The notes under the pieces: generated by a model
What the model saw: only the letters and a program-made list of their open reading frames with translations
What the model was told of the DNA's origin: nothing
Database searches by the model: none
Made by a program: the position numbers and the translations under genes
Part shown: positions 25,818-34,325 of the stretch, in pieces
How positions within the stretch are numbered: position 1 is the first letter of the stretch
Layout: each line of letters opens with the position of its first letter
From: Sphingobacterium sp. UGAL515B_05
Lineage (GTDB): Bacteria; Bacteroidota; Bacteroidia; Sphingobacteriales; Sphingobacteriaceae
Length of the DNA stretch: 64,000 nt
Reading direction: 5' to 3'
Assembly: GCF_033097525.1 (NCBI RefSeq)
Contig: NZ_CP109907.1
Coordinates: forward strand, 620,001 to 684,000

Positions 25818-27167
25818 ATGGCTTTATATAAACTCTTGCTCCCAAAAATGGGAGAAAGTGTATCCGAGGCGACAATCACCAAATGGTTAAAACAACCGGG
25901 TGACCTGATTGAGGAAGATGACACTTTATTGGAAATCGCAACGGACAAAGTTGATTCAGAGGTACCTTCCCCTGTAAAAGGTGTTTTAAAAGAGCAGTGC
26001 TATACCGTAGACCAGACTGTCCAAGTTGGTGAGGTCGTTGCAATTATAGAAATTGAAGGCGAAAGTGAAGAATCTGCGATTCAAACGCAAGAAAATACAG
26101 TCCCTTCAGCGATAATTCCCGAAGAGATCAAAACAATGAATATCCCTGGTGTAGACCAGCTACCCAATGTAGCAGCTGAAACTTCATCTGCTCCATATGA
26201 GAATACGCTACGTTTCTATTCGCCTCTCGTAAAAAATATCGCACGTCACGAAGGCTTGTCTCAAGATGAACTTGACCGTATTCAGGGTACAGGGGCAGAA
26301 GGGCGAGTGACCAAGGAAGATATTTTAACTTATGTCGCGCATAGGGATTCCTCGTCAAAACCAGAAAAACCAATTCAGGTGGATCTGGCAAGTACAAACT
26401 TGGAGTCTCCCAAAGTAGTCTCCACAGCACCGTCTCATGTTCACACCGTTACCAATGGCATTGATGAAATCATTGAGATGGATCGCATGCGAAAATTGAT
26501 CGCGGATCATATGGTCAAAAGTGTACAGATCTCTCCACATGTATGTTCCTTTGTTGAGGCAGATGTTACCAACTTGGTTTTGTGGCGCAATAAAGTCAAA
26601 GATGCCTATAAAAAACGCGAAGGAGAAAATATCACTTTTACTCCTTTGTTTATCGAGGCTATTAGCAAAGCACTCAAAGATTTTCCATTGGTCAATATCT
26701 CGATCGACGGTTACAATATCATCAAGAAGAAAAATATCAATATCGGTATGGCAGCAGCATTGCCGAATGGTAATCTCATCGTGCCGGTTATCAAAAATGC
26801 AGATCAATTGAGCTTGGTCGGATTAAGTAAAAGTGTCAATGACCTTGCACAACGATCACGAGCAAATAAATTAAAACCGGACGACACGCAAGACGGCACA
26901 TTTACATTCACCAATATTGGCGCTTTTGGTAATATTATGGGAACTCCCATCATTAACCAACCGCAAGCTGCAATCTTAGCTGTTGGTACCATCACGAAAA
27001 AACCGGCGGTAATAGAAACGGAATATGGTGATATGATCGGTATTAGACATATGATGTATCTTTCACTTTCTTACGACCACCGTGCAATCGATGGTGCGCT
27101 CGGAGGTACCTTCTTAAAACGCGTTGCGGACTACCTGGAAAACTGGGATAGCAATAGAGTGATCTAA
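25818..27167 (+). CDS. Dihydrolipoamide acyltransferase (E2) of a 2-oxoacid dehydrogenase complex
   Basis: A 449-residue E2 core enzyme that moves acyl groups from E1 to CoA. The lipoyl domain covers about 1-76, with the lipoylated lysine in EIATDKVDSEV (about 42). The peripheral-subunit-binding domain is at about 133-170 (YSPLVKNIARHEGLSQDEL...GRVTKEDIL). The catalytic domain begins near 220 and ends with the active-site LSYDHRAIDGALGG (His about 420, Asp about 424). A single lipoyl domain and this pattern fit a branched-chain or 2-oxoglutarate-type complex, and the E1 and E3 genes are not in the window. ATG 25818 is preferred over 25806 because MALYKLLLPKMGE is the standard E2 N-terminus. 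Substrate is not resolved. Confidence 0.92.
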   Translation: MALYKLLLPKMGESVSEATITKWLKQPGDLIEEDDTLLEIATDKVDSEVPSPVKGVLKEQCYTVDQTVQVGEVVAIIEIEGESEESAIQTQENTVPSAIIPEEIKTMNIPGVDQLPNVAAETSSAPYENTLRFYSPLVKNIARHEGLSQDELDRIQGTGAEGRVTKEDILTYVAHRDSSSKPEKPIQVDLASTNLESPKVVSTAPSHVHTVTNGIDEIIEMDRMRKLIADHMVKSVQISPHVCSFVEADVTNLVLWRNKVKDAYKKREGENITFTPLFIEAISKALKDFPLVNISIDGYNIIKKKNINIGMAAALPNGNLIVPVIKNADQLSLVGLSKSVNDLAQRSRANKLKPDDTQDGTFTFTNIGAFGNIMGTPIINQPQAAILAVGTITKKPAVIETEYGDMIGIRHMMYLSLSYDHRAIDGALGGTFLKRVADYLENWDSNRVI

Positions 27168-27187
27168 CGATTTCAATCAATCAACAT

Positions 27188-27216
27188 AAAAAAAGGCTCT
27201 TAACAGAGCCTTTTTT
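27188..27216. terminator. Bidirectional terminator between E2 and MATE genes
   Basis: AAAAAAGGCTCT / AGAGCCTTTTTT with a 4-base loop in the gap between convergent genes, with A and T runs on both sides. Confidence 0.88.
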
Positions 27217-27238
27217 ATTATCTAAAATATATTTTTTG

Positions 27239-28615
27239 CTACTTAAACATACTTTGCTCGAACTGTATTTTCTTCTTCTTGATCACCAATTGAAACCGCA
27301 GATAAAGTAAAAGCGAAGAGGTTAACAAGCCTAAAGTAAGTCCGTACCAGATCCCCTTGATACCCCAGTTAAATACCACTCCCATGAGGTAGCCGCTTGG
27401 TAGTCCAATAATCCAGTAAGCAATAAATGTGATAATGGTTGGAATATTGACATCCCCCATACCACGTAATACCCCCAGACCGACAACTTGCGTACCATCA
27501 AACAATTGGAAAAGGCCCGCAATAATCAACAGCTGAGAAGCAATAATCACCACGGCATGATCTGAAGTAAAAATATAGGGCAAATAATTGTTCAGTAAGG
27601 CGAACAAAGATGCTGTAATCACCATAAAGATCAACACCAATTGATACGAAGTAAGTGCAAATCTTTCGAGACGAAAAAGGTTTCTATTACCATAACTATT
27701 CCCCACCTTGATTGTTGCAGCGGCAGCAATACCACTCGCCATCATATAGGTCATGGCAGCCAACTGAATGGCCACTTGATGGGAGGCTTGCGCTGTAGCA
27801 CTTATTGTCCCCGCCAATAGCGATGCTCCGGCAAAGGCGCCAATTTCAAAGACATATTGCATAGCAACAGGCGCCCCGATACGTACTATTTTAAGCAATC
27901 GTTGCCGATCTACCAATGTCACCTTAAAGTATTGAATATAACCCCTAAATTTCTTTGATCGCAATACATAAGTCATCATCACGGACATCATTAGCACGCG
28001 GTCGATCAGTGTACTATACCCAACCCCTTTAACCCCCATGGGACTGATGCCAAACATTCCTTTAACAAAGATTATAGCTAATATAATGTTCAGCACGTTT
28101 CCCCAAATAGTCACGTTCATGGCTTGCTTGGTAAAGCCCAAGCCTTCTGCAAATTGTTTGAAAGTACTAAATACCATCAACGGAAGCATGGATAAGCTTA
28201 GAATAAACAAATAAGGCTTCGCTTCTTTCACCACAGCCGGATCTTGGTTGAGGTGATCAATAGCCAACATCGAACCAAAGTAAACTAAAGCAAACAACAA
28301 GAGCCCTGCGATAATATTTAACCAGAAGCTATTGGACAGCAATATGGCACATTCTTTCTTATTATCACGTCCATTCTCCTGCGCAATCAACGGCGTGATG
28401 CCATAAGCAACTCCCAACCCGATGACCATGACAACCATAAAAACTGCATGTACCAACGAAACTGCTGCCAATGGAATGGTTCCTGCAAAATGTCCAACAA
28501 TTACACTATCTGCGGTATGCACCAGTGTATGTCCCAATTGTGAGATCACCACCGGCCCCGCCAATACCATCGTACTTTTGTAATACGGTTTAAATGTTTT
28601 AAAATTTCCCAACAT
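27239..28615 (-). CDS. MATE family efflux transporter
   Basis: A 458-residue inner-membrane multidrug/toxin exporter driven by sodium or proton gradients. Twelve hydrophobic segments arranged as two homologous six-helix halves are visible. The N-terminal TMVLAGPVVISQLGHTLVHTADSVIVGHF is the classic MATE helix-1 signature, and its pseudo-repeat recurs near residue 245 (APVAMQYVFEIGAFAGASLLAG). ATG 28615 (MLGNFKTFKPYYKS) is preferred over the longer frame starting at 28642. Substrates cannot be predicted. It is a single-gene unit, convergent with the E2 gene. Confidence 0.92.
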   Translation of the reverse strand: MLGNFKTFKPYYKSTMVLAGPVVISQLGHTLVHTADSVIVGHFAGTIPLAAVSLVHAVFMVVMVIGLGVAYGITPLIAQENGRDNKKECAILLSNSFWLNIIAGLLLFALVYFGSMLAIDHLNQDPAVVKEAKPYLFILSLSMLPLMVFSTFKQFAEGLGFTKQAMNVTIWGNVLNIILAIIFVKGMFGISPMGVKGVGYSTLIDRVLMMSVMMTYVLRSKKFRGYIQYFKVTLVDRQRLLKIVRIGAPVAMQYVFEIGAFAGASLLAGTISATAQASHQVAIQLAAMTYMMASGIAAAATIKVGNSYGNRNLFRLERFALTSYQLVLIFMVITASLFALLNNYLPYIFTSDHAVVIIASQLLIIAGLFQLFDGTQVVGLGVLRGMGDVNIPTIITFIAYWIIGLPSGYLMGVVFNWGIKGIWYGLTLGLLTSSLLLYLRFQLVIKKKKIQFEQSMFK

Positions 28616-28857
28616 AATCGATTTCCCTAAAAAAATAGGCACAAAAATACGAAGATATTGCTACCCTATCGTCATATTAAAAAATATTTAGCAAAAATAT
28701 AACAATTTACACCCATCAAATAACCGCACTTTGTTAAGTAATTTTTATGTTTCAAATACCTTAAAATTATCTTAAATTTACTTTTGGGTCTAAGAACTAT
28801 AGAAATATAAATGTACCTTAGCATCTAGTTAGTAATCAAAAGAAGAGGAAAAAGAGT

Positions 28858-29379
28858 ATGTACAATCCAGTAATAGCATTTCTAAACATCGGAACACAAG
28901 AGATGATCTTAATTGTGTTTGCAATCTTGTTACTTTTTGGAGGCAAAAAACTTCCTGAATTGGCGAGAGGTTTAGGAAGAGGAATACGTGAATTTAAAGA
29001 TGCATCAGAAGGTATCAAGCGTGAAATTTCAGATCAAATCAATAATTTCGAGAAAGACATAGACGTTAAAACAGAAGTCAAAGAAGAAACTGTCCCTAAT
29101 GATGTACGTGTAGCTGAAGAGAAAGCTCAAGCAGCACACGAAGAAGAGGTGAAACCACAGGAAACCACAGAAGGATCAGAAACAGAACAACCAAAGAAAA
29201 AATATGAGTTTACAACACCAGCCGGTGTTGTCGAACATAATCCACATAAACAACCGGATTACGGCGAAGAGCCATCCCACATCACGTACGGGTATAACGA
29301 TCATTTTGCTGAAACTAAAAACAACGAGGTAGAAGATAAAAAAGTTCCTGAGCAGGACAATACCAATAAACCTGCTTAA
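28858..29379 (+). CDS. TatA/TatB family twin-arginine translocase subunit
   Basis: A 173-residue protein whose first about 60 residues are a Tat channel subunit. They include a short transmembrane helix (about 17-33, QEMILIVFAILLLFGGKKLP), the FGGKKLPELARGLG hinge motif and an amphipathic helix. The following 110 residues are a charged, Glu/Lys-rich tail, longer than in E. coli TatA and typical of Bacteroidota members. It forms the pore that exports folded proteins carrying RR signals. tatC is not adjacent. The purine-rich sequence GAGGAAAAAGAGT before the ATG is one of the better ribosome-binding sites in the window. Confidence 0.88.
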   Translation: MYNPVIAFLNIGTQEMILIVFAILLLFGGKKLPELARGLGRGIREFKDASEGIKREISDQINNFEKDIDVKTEVKEETVPNDVRVAEEKAQAAHEEEVKPQETTEGSETEQPKKKYEFTTPAGVVEHNPHKQPDYGEEPSHITYGYNDHFAETKNNEVEDKKVPEQDNTNKPA

Positions 29380-29464
29380 TTTTACTACTTTAGTTTATAA
29401 TTAGATATACTTAGAGCTGTTGAATGGTGATTCAACAGCTCTACTTTTTAAGATTAAACCGACA

Positions 29465-31702
29465 ATGAGCTTATCAACACACGAAATTACTATTGCTAAC
29501 GAGCTTTCTATTAGCGAAAAACAGGTTCGCACGACTATAGCACTATTAGACGAAGGTGCTACGGTTCCCTTTATCTCGCGCTACCGTAAGGAAATGACCG
29601 GTAGTTTGGACGAAGTTCAAATCACCGCTATCAGAGATCGTTTCCAGCAGCTCCGCGACTTAGATAAACGTAAAGAAGCTGTTCTGAAATCCATAACCGA
29701 TCAAGGAAAACTAACGCCAGAACTTGAGCAACAGGTATTGGCTGCCGAAACCATGGCCAGTCTTGAAGATATCTACCTGCCTTTCAAACCTAAGCGTAAA
29801 ACTCGCGCCAGTGTGGCACGTGAAAAAGGCCTGCAACCTTTAGCGGATCTTATTTTAGCGCAAGAAACGGACGATTTCCTCGCCCTTGCGGATAGTTTGG
29901 TCGATGAAGAAAAAGGCGTAAAAAATACGGAGGAAGCATTGGCAGGTGCCCGCGATATTATTGCAGAAATCATTGCGGAAGATGCCACAGTAAGGGCCAA
30001 GTCGAGAGCGATATTTCTGGAAAAAGGCTTATTTGTATCGAGGGTAGTTCCTGGAAAGGAAGAAGCTGCCCTAAAATATAAAGACTATTACGAGTGGTCT
30101 GAATCATTGAAAGATGCACCCTCACACCGCGTCTTGGCAATGCGCCGCGGTGAAAAAGAAGAGTTGCTCTATTTAGATATCGATATCAATGAAGAAGAAA
30201 TTGTACCCCGTATCGAAGCAATCTATGTGAAAGGAGCCAATGCTGCTGCTGCTCAGGTGAAACTTGCCTTGATAGACAGTTATAAACGCTTGCTAAAGCC
30301 TTCGATGGAGACGGAAATCCGTGTATTGACAAGGCAAAAGGCCGATGAAGAGGCCATCAAAGTTTTTGCCGACAATGTTCGTCAATTACTTCTAGCCGCT
30401 CCACTAGGGCAGAAAAGACTGCTTGCCATCGACCCGGGATTCCGGACAGGCTGTAAAACAGTGGTGCTGGATGAACAAGGACAACTCAAAGAAAATACAG
30501 CCATCTTTCCGCATACAGGTGCCAATGGACTGGCAGAAGCAAAAAAAACAATTCAATATTTAGTCTCGAAATACGATATCCAAGCCATCGCAATCGGTAA
30601 TGGAACCGCCGGCCGCGAAACAGAAGAATTTGTACGGAAACTCGGATTAAATAACGTTATCATCGTTATGGTCAATGAAAGCGGCGCCTCCATTTATTCG
30701 GCTTCAGAAACGGCACGTGAAGAATTTCCAGATCAAGATGTTACGGTACGCGGTGCCGTATCTATTGGCAGACGGTTGATGGATCCACTTGCTGAACTTG
30801 TTAAGATCGATCCAAAATCGATCGGTGTCGGACAATATCAACATGATGTAGATCAGAATAAACTTCAAACATCACTGGACGATACGGTTATCAGCTGTGT
30901 AAATGCAGTGGGTGTTGAACTGAATACAGCATCCAAACAAATTTTATCCTATGTTTCAGGTCTGGGTCCATCGTTGGCCCAACAGATCATCAAATACAGA
31001 AATGAGAATGGCCCTTTTGCTTCAAGACGTGAGCTGAAGAAAGTCCCCCGCCTTGGCGATAAAGCTTTTGAACAAGCAGCTGGATTTCTTCGTATTCGCC
31101 ATGCGGTAAATCCTTTGGATTCCTCGGCGGTACACCCCGAGCGTTATGCATTAGTAGAACAAATGGCCAAAGACTTGGGAAAAAAAGTGGAGGACCTATT
31201 GACAGATGCTGACCTGAGAAAATCCATTCCTTTGAAAAACTACATTTCGGATGAAGTAGGACTACCGACACTAAACGATATTCTAAATGAATTAGCGAAA
31301 CCCGGATTAGATCCCAGGGAAAAATTCGAAGCATTCTCATTCACGGATGGGGTCAACAGCATCGGGGATTTACGTGTCGGTATGAAGTTACCAGGTATCG
31401 TCACCAACATCACGAATTTTGGTGCTTTTGTTGATATCGGTGTTCACCAAGACGGTCTGGTACATTTAAGTCAATTATCCAATCGCTATGTCTCAGATCC
31501 ACAAGAGGTCGTGAAAGTACAGCAGCATGTTATGGTGACAGTGACAGAAGTGGATGAAAAACGTAATCGCATTGCATTATCCATGAAGACAGATGAAAAG
31601 CCTGCGTTACCAAAAAACAGGAAAAATGACAACAAAAAACAGGTCGAACCACAAACGGATATGGCCAGTAAGCTAGCTGCACTGGCTAGTAAGTTCAAAT
31701 AG
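29465..31702 (+). CDS. tex: Tex/YhgF family RNA-binding transcription accessory protein
   Basis: A 745-residue Tex protein, a conserved nucleic-acid-binding factor that influences transcription. Visible domains: N-terminal helical Tex_N (about 1-190), a YqgF/RNase H-like domain beginning LLAIDPGFRTGCKTVVLD (about 315-333), helix-hairpin-helix motifs in NTASKQILSYVSGLGPSLAQ and RRELKKVPRLGDKAF (about 485-545), and a C-terminal S1 domain (about 640-710; GIVTNITNFGAFVDIGVHQDGLVH). Length matches the family. ATG 29465 is chosen because it gives MSLSTHEITIANEL, the family N-terminus; the in-frame upstream start at 29420 lies in the leader. Confidence 0.93.
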   Translation: MSLSTHEITIANELSISEKQVRTTIALLDEGATVPFISRYRKEMTGSLDEVQITAIRDRFQQLRDLDKRKEAVLKSITDQGKLTPELEQQVLAAETMASLEDIYLPFKPKRKTRASVAREKGLQPLADLILAQETDDFLALADSLVDEEKGVKNTEEALAGARDIIAEIIAEDATVRAKSRAIFLEKGLFVSRVVPGKEEAALKYKDYYEWSESLKDAPSHRVLAMRRGEKEELLYLDIDINEEEIVPRIEAIYVKGANAAAAQVKLALIDSYKRLLKPSMETEIRVLTRQKADEEAIKVFADNVRQLLLAAPLGQKRLLAIDPGFRTGCKTVVLDEQGQLKENTAIFPHTGANGLAEAKKTIQYLVSKYDIQAIAIGNGTAGRETEEFVRKLGLNNVIIVMVNESGASIYSASETAREEFPDQDVTVRGAVSIGRRLMDPLAELVKIDPKSIGVGQYQHDVDQNKLQTSLDDTVISCVNAVGVELNTASKQILSYVSGLGPSLAQQIIKYRNENGPFASRRELKKVPRLGDKAFEQAAGFLRIRHAVNPLDSSAVHPERYALVEQMAKDLGKKVEDLLTDADLRKSIPLKNYISDEVGLPTLNDILNELAKPGLDPREKFEAFSFTDGVNSIGDLRVGMKLPGIVTNITNFGAFVDIGVHQDGLVHLSQLSNRYVSDPQEVVKVQQHVMVTVTEVDEKRNRIALSMKTDEKPALPKNRKNDNKKQVEPQTDMASKLAALASKFK

Positions 31703-31721
31703 ATACATTTTTCTTCAAACC

Positions 31722-31802
31722 AAAAAAGCTGACCGTGCGCCAGACCACCTCCAATAAGTTTGTAACTTCTTGAGGCAGCGCGCTAGCCGGTCAGCTTTTT
31801 TT
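31722..31802 (+). terminator. Large structured terminator after tex
   Basis: An outer stem AAAAAAGCTGACCG / CGGTCAGCTTTTTT closes about 52 bases that can themselves pair. GCGC pairs with GCGC (31737-31740 / 31778-31781), and an inner hairpin has CCTC..CAA..AAGTT / AACTT..TTGAGG arms around TGT. It ends with a 7-base T run. It is a terminator with an unusually large, completely foldable head. Confidence 0.7.
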
Positions 31803-31882
31803 GATGCAATGAAATCCTACGCTCATCATTCGTGGCGACATTTTTATTTTGTATCTTTAACGGAAACAAGTTTAAACCCGTT

Positions 31883-32596
31883 ATGAAAAATTGTACCCTA
31901 CTATTCTTCCTGTTTTTTGGAATCTATTTTTCTAAAACCCAGGCACAGCAGCAACTTCACGACGGGGCCTACCTGTATCAGGATGGCATCAATAAACATT
32001 TAATGCTCGTTAAAGACCATTATATTTCATTTATAAGTTACGATGACGTCAGAAAACGTTTTCAGCATACCTGGGGCGGCGCACTTGATAAGCAGCATAA
32101 TCTGATCACTATCGCTATCGAGTATAACTCACAGGATTCGGCAGCCATTGGCAAAGAAACCCAATTGTCTTACCGGATTGAAGCAGACTCCCTTCGCCTA
32201 AAAACAGCCAATAGCTACCATCTCTATATCAAACAGAAAAAAATTCCGCAAGACCTTGATGCGCTTTGGCGAATCACCAGCAGACAACAAGAGGGTAAAA
32301 TGCATGCTATTCCCAAAGCAGATCGTAAAACAATCAAAATATTGGTTGATGGCTATTTTCAATGGGTAGCGATTAATCCCGCTCAAAAGGGTTTCTATGG
32401 TACAGGCGGAGGCGACTATCAGTACAATAATAATCGGTACTCCGAAAAAATACAGTTCTTTTCGAGAGATAATAACAGAGTCGGGCAAGAGCTCGCCTTT
32501 GATGGTGAAATCATAAATGGCGCATGGCATCATAAAGGAAAGAGTTCGAAAGGAGACGATATATATGAAATCTGGAGTAAAGAAATAACAGAATAA
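31883..32596 (+). CDS. Secreted protein of unknown function
   Basis: A 237-residue exported protein with a signal peptide (CTLLFFLFFGIYFSKTQAQ, cleavage after AQA) and a beta-rich mature part. Repeated aromatic strands such as YLYQDGINKHLMLVKDHYISFISYDD and GGGDYQYNNNRYSEKIQFFSRDNN suggest a lipocalin-like or beta-sandwich fold. I recognise no named family. ATG 31883 is used because the frame upstream (from 31832) lacks a signal sequence at its start. It precedes the next small gene by three bases, so the two form an operon. Confidence 0.7.
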   Translation: MKNCTLLFFLFFGIYFSKTQAQQQLHDGAYLYQDGINKHLMLVKDHYISFISYDDVRKRFQHTWGGALDKQHNLITIAIEYNSQDSAAIGKETQLSYRIEADSLRLKTANSYHLYIKQKKIPQDLDALWRITSRQQEGKMHAIPKADRKTIKILVDGYFQWVAINPAQKGFYGTGGGDYQYNNNRYSEKIQFFSRDNNRVGQELAFDGEIINGAWHHKGKSSKGDDIYEIWSKEITE

Positions 32597-32599
32597 AAT

Positions 32600-32881
32600 A
32601 TGACAATAGAAGAATTTCAATCTTTTGAAAGCCCAGTTCAGCACTGGACAGCGGTACAAAAGTCACTTTGGTATGATCGAAAAGGAAATTGGAAAACTGC
32701 CCATGACCTCATCGATCAATTGGGTGGAGCCGATGCAGCACATGTTCATGCTTATTTACACCGCAAAGAGGGCGATCAATGGAATGCTGAATACTGGTAT
32801 CAGCGTGCCAAACAGGATGTATATAAAGGAAACTTGGAAGATGAGTGGAAAGACCTATTCAAACGTTACGTTCAGTACTAA
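32600..32881 (+). CDS. Small conserved helical protein of unknown function
   Basis: A 93-residue, Trp/Asp-rich soluble protein without signal peptide. Its sequence looks like two tandem helical pairs (SLWYDRKGNWKTAHDLIDQLGG and AYLHRKEGDQWNAEYWYQRA), reminiscent of a TPR-like fold. It starts three bases after the stop of the secreted protein gene, which supports it as a genuine gene. I cannot assign a function. The following 491 bases hold no gene, only AT-rich sequence, a small hairpin (32979-32996) and the terminator at 33195. Confidence 0.65.
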   Translation: MTIEEFQSFESPVQHWTAVQKSLWYDRKGNWKTAHDLIDQLGGADAAHVHAYLHRKEGDQWNAEYWYQRAKQDVYKGNLEDEWKDLFKRYVQY

Positions 32882-33194
32882 AAATATTTCCATTTTCGGA
32901 CGGCAACTGTTTTCTTTTATATACACAAAAGGACAATTTGAGTAATAAAGTAGTCACAAATAGTATAGAAAATTAACTCAGGTTCTTTTTAACCTGGTCA
33001 ATATCTTTAAAAACATAAAAATATTACCAAATAAGATATAATACTAACTATATTAAGGCATATTACGTAACAAAAATAACACAAACAAAAATATTATAAG
33101 ACTAACAATTAAAAATGGCATAGATATTGAACGTAGTATACTATACTTGAGAAAATATACTTTTCATAAATTTAGGTTAATAATTGGTTAGGTT

Positions 33195-33229
33195 AAACAC
33201 TTGAAGTTCCCCGCTTCAAGTGTTTTTTT
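33195..33229 (+). terminator. Intrinsic terminator in the gap before padR
   Basis: AAACACTTGAAG / CTTCAAGTGTTT, loop of 7, followed by a run of T residues. It stands 314 bases after the nearest upstream stop codon and 145 bases before padR, so it either ends a long 3' UTR or an unannotated short RNA. Confidence 0.85.
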
Positions 33230-33373
33230 TTAAACAGAAAGTTAATCCCTGTTGTCTTAAATCTGCTTATCCTGCTCTATTTTTAATAGGATATAATGCT
33301 CCGTAAAGAGCAGCATAAAAAATTCAGAACAGACACCTTGTATTACTATGTATTTTGTTCTATATTTACTTAC

Positions 33374-33718
33374 ATGAAGAAAGAATTTATTGACAAGTGG
33401 GTTTCACAGCTAAAAAAAGGAAGTCTTTCTTTCGTTGTATTAGGCATTCTTGCCTACGATCAAGAATACTATGGCTACGATCTTATCCAGGAGGTCAAGA
33501 AGAAAACAGCGATTGATATTGCCGAAGGAACTTTATATCCTTTATTGATCCGTTTAAAAAACGAAGGATTGGTAGAATCGAACTGGGTTCCACAAGCGAC
33601 AGGAATTCCAAGAAAATATTACAAAATAACAAAGGAAGGTCAAAGTACCTTCGCAGCGATGAGAACGTACTGGACAAGCTTAAACCAACATATAACCACT
33701 TTGACCCATGCATTATAA
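33374..33718 (+). CDS. PadR family transcriptional regulator
   Basis: A 114-residue winged-helix repressor of the short PadR (s-type) class. Sequence signs: FIDKWVSQLKKGSLSFVVLGIL followed by YYGYDLIQEV, EGTLYPLLIRLKNEGLVES (recognition helix, about 55-73), and the wing RKYYKITKEGQSTF. PadR proteins usually repress an operon they belong to and respond to membrane-active or phenolic compounds. Here the two downstream genes (HAAS-type membrane protein and a penicillin-binding-type hydrolase) overlap it, which is the common layout of padR operons in Gram-positives and Bacteroidota. ATG 33374 gives the family N-terminus, so the longer frame from 33296 is rejected. Confidence 0.9.
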   Translation: MKKEFIDKWVSQLKKGSLSFVVLGILAYDQEYYGYDLIQEVKKKTAIDIAEGTLYPLLIRLKNEGLVESNWVPQATGIPRKYYKITKEGQSTFAAMRTYWTSLNQHITTLTHAL

Positions 33719-34325
33719 CCAGATAGACTTTACAAATAAATCTTCAGCTCAGCTTTATCAAGACTACATGTCAAAAGCGACGGCTCTTGTCAAAAAATTA
33801 GCCTTGGAGCAAAGACAGGATATCTTATGTGAAATCAATAGCCACATATTTGAGGCATTGCAACAGCAGCTTCCCCCACAGTTAATCCCTGACGCCATGC
33901 CTAGTCAGCTCAAAGAAATCTTAGACAAACTCGGGTTACCGGAGACTTTTATCGAAGAAATGATTTCCTTAACTTCAGTTGCCCCGTCCATCGAACCTTC
34001 TCATACATCCGTAGCCTTGTTGCGGGTACCTATGATACTCACACAAGGGATCGTAAATGTGATTTATTATATCATCTATACCCTGATGCTCATCGCCGTA
34101 TTTCTAGTCGTTGCTAAATTTATTGATCCTCGGGGAGTCGGATTCTTCTATGCGCCCAACAAGTTTTTCATATTCGGCAAACTTATTTTACAGCACGAAG
34201 AAGCCCTGCGTTACGAACAATTGGGCAACTATTTCATTCCCGCCTTTCTTTTTATCATCAGTGGACTTTACTATTCCTCCACCTTAATTTTGAAACTCAA
34301 AAAATCTATTCACCATAAATTATGA
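33708..34325 (+). CDS. HAAS/DUF1700-like membrane protein
   Basis: A 205-residue protein whose N-terminal helical half (about 15-90) includes YQDYMSKATALVKKLALEQRQDILCEINSHIFEAL-like sequence, typical of the HAAS domain that pairs with PadR regulators. Two or three hydrophobic segments follow in the C-terminal half (about 108-132 and 178-196). Such proteins are thought to act as membrane-bound partners or sensors for the associated regulator, an inference from gene neighbourhoods. It overlaps padR by 11 bases and the next gene by 4 bases, so the three are translationally coupled. Confidence 0.75.
   Translation: MHYNQIDFTNKSSAQLYQDYMSKATALVKKLALEQRQDILCEINSHIFEALQQQLPPQLIPDAMPSQLKEILDKLGLPETFIEEMISLTSVAPSIEPSHTSVALLRVPMILTQGIVNVIYYIIYTLMLIAVFLVVAKFIDPRGVGFFYAPNKFFIFGKLILQHEEALRYEQLGNYFIPAFLFIISGLYYSSTLILKLKKSIHHKL

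Noticed and set aside
26355..26807. Antisense open frames inside the E2 gene
   Set aside because: They run opposite to a well-supported gene and have no independent family or start signals.
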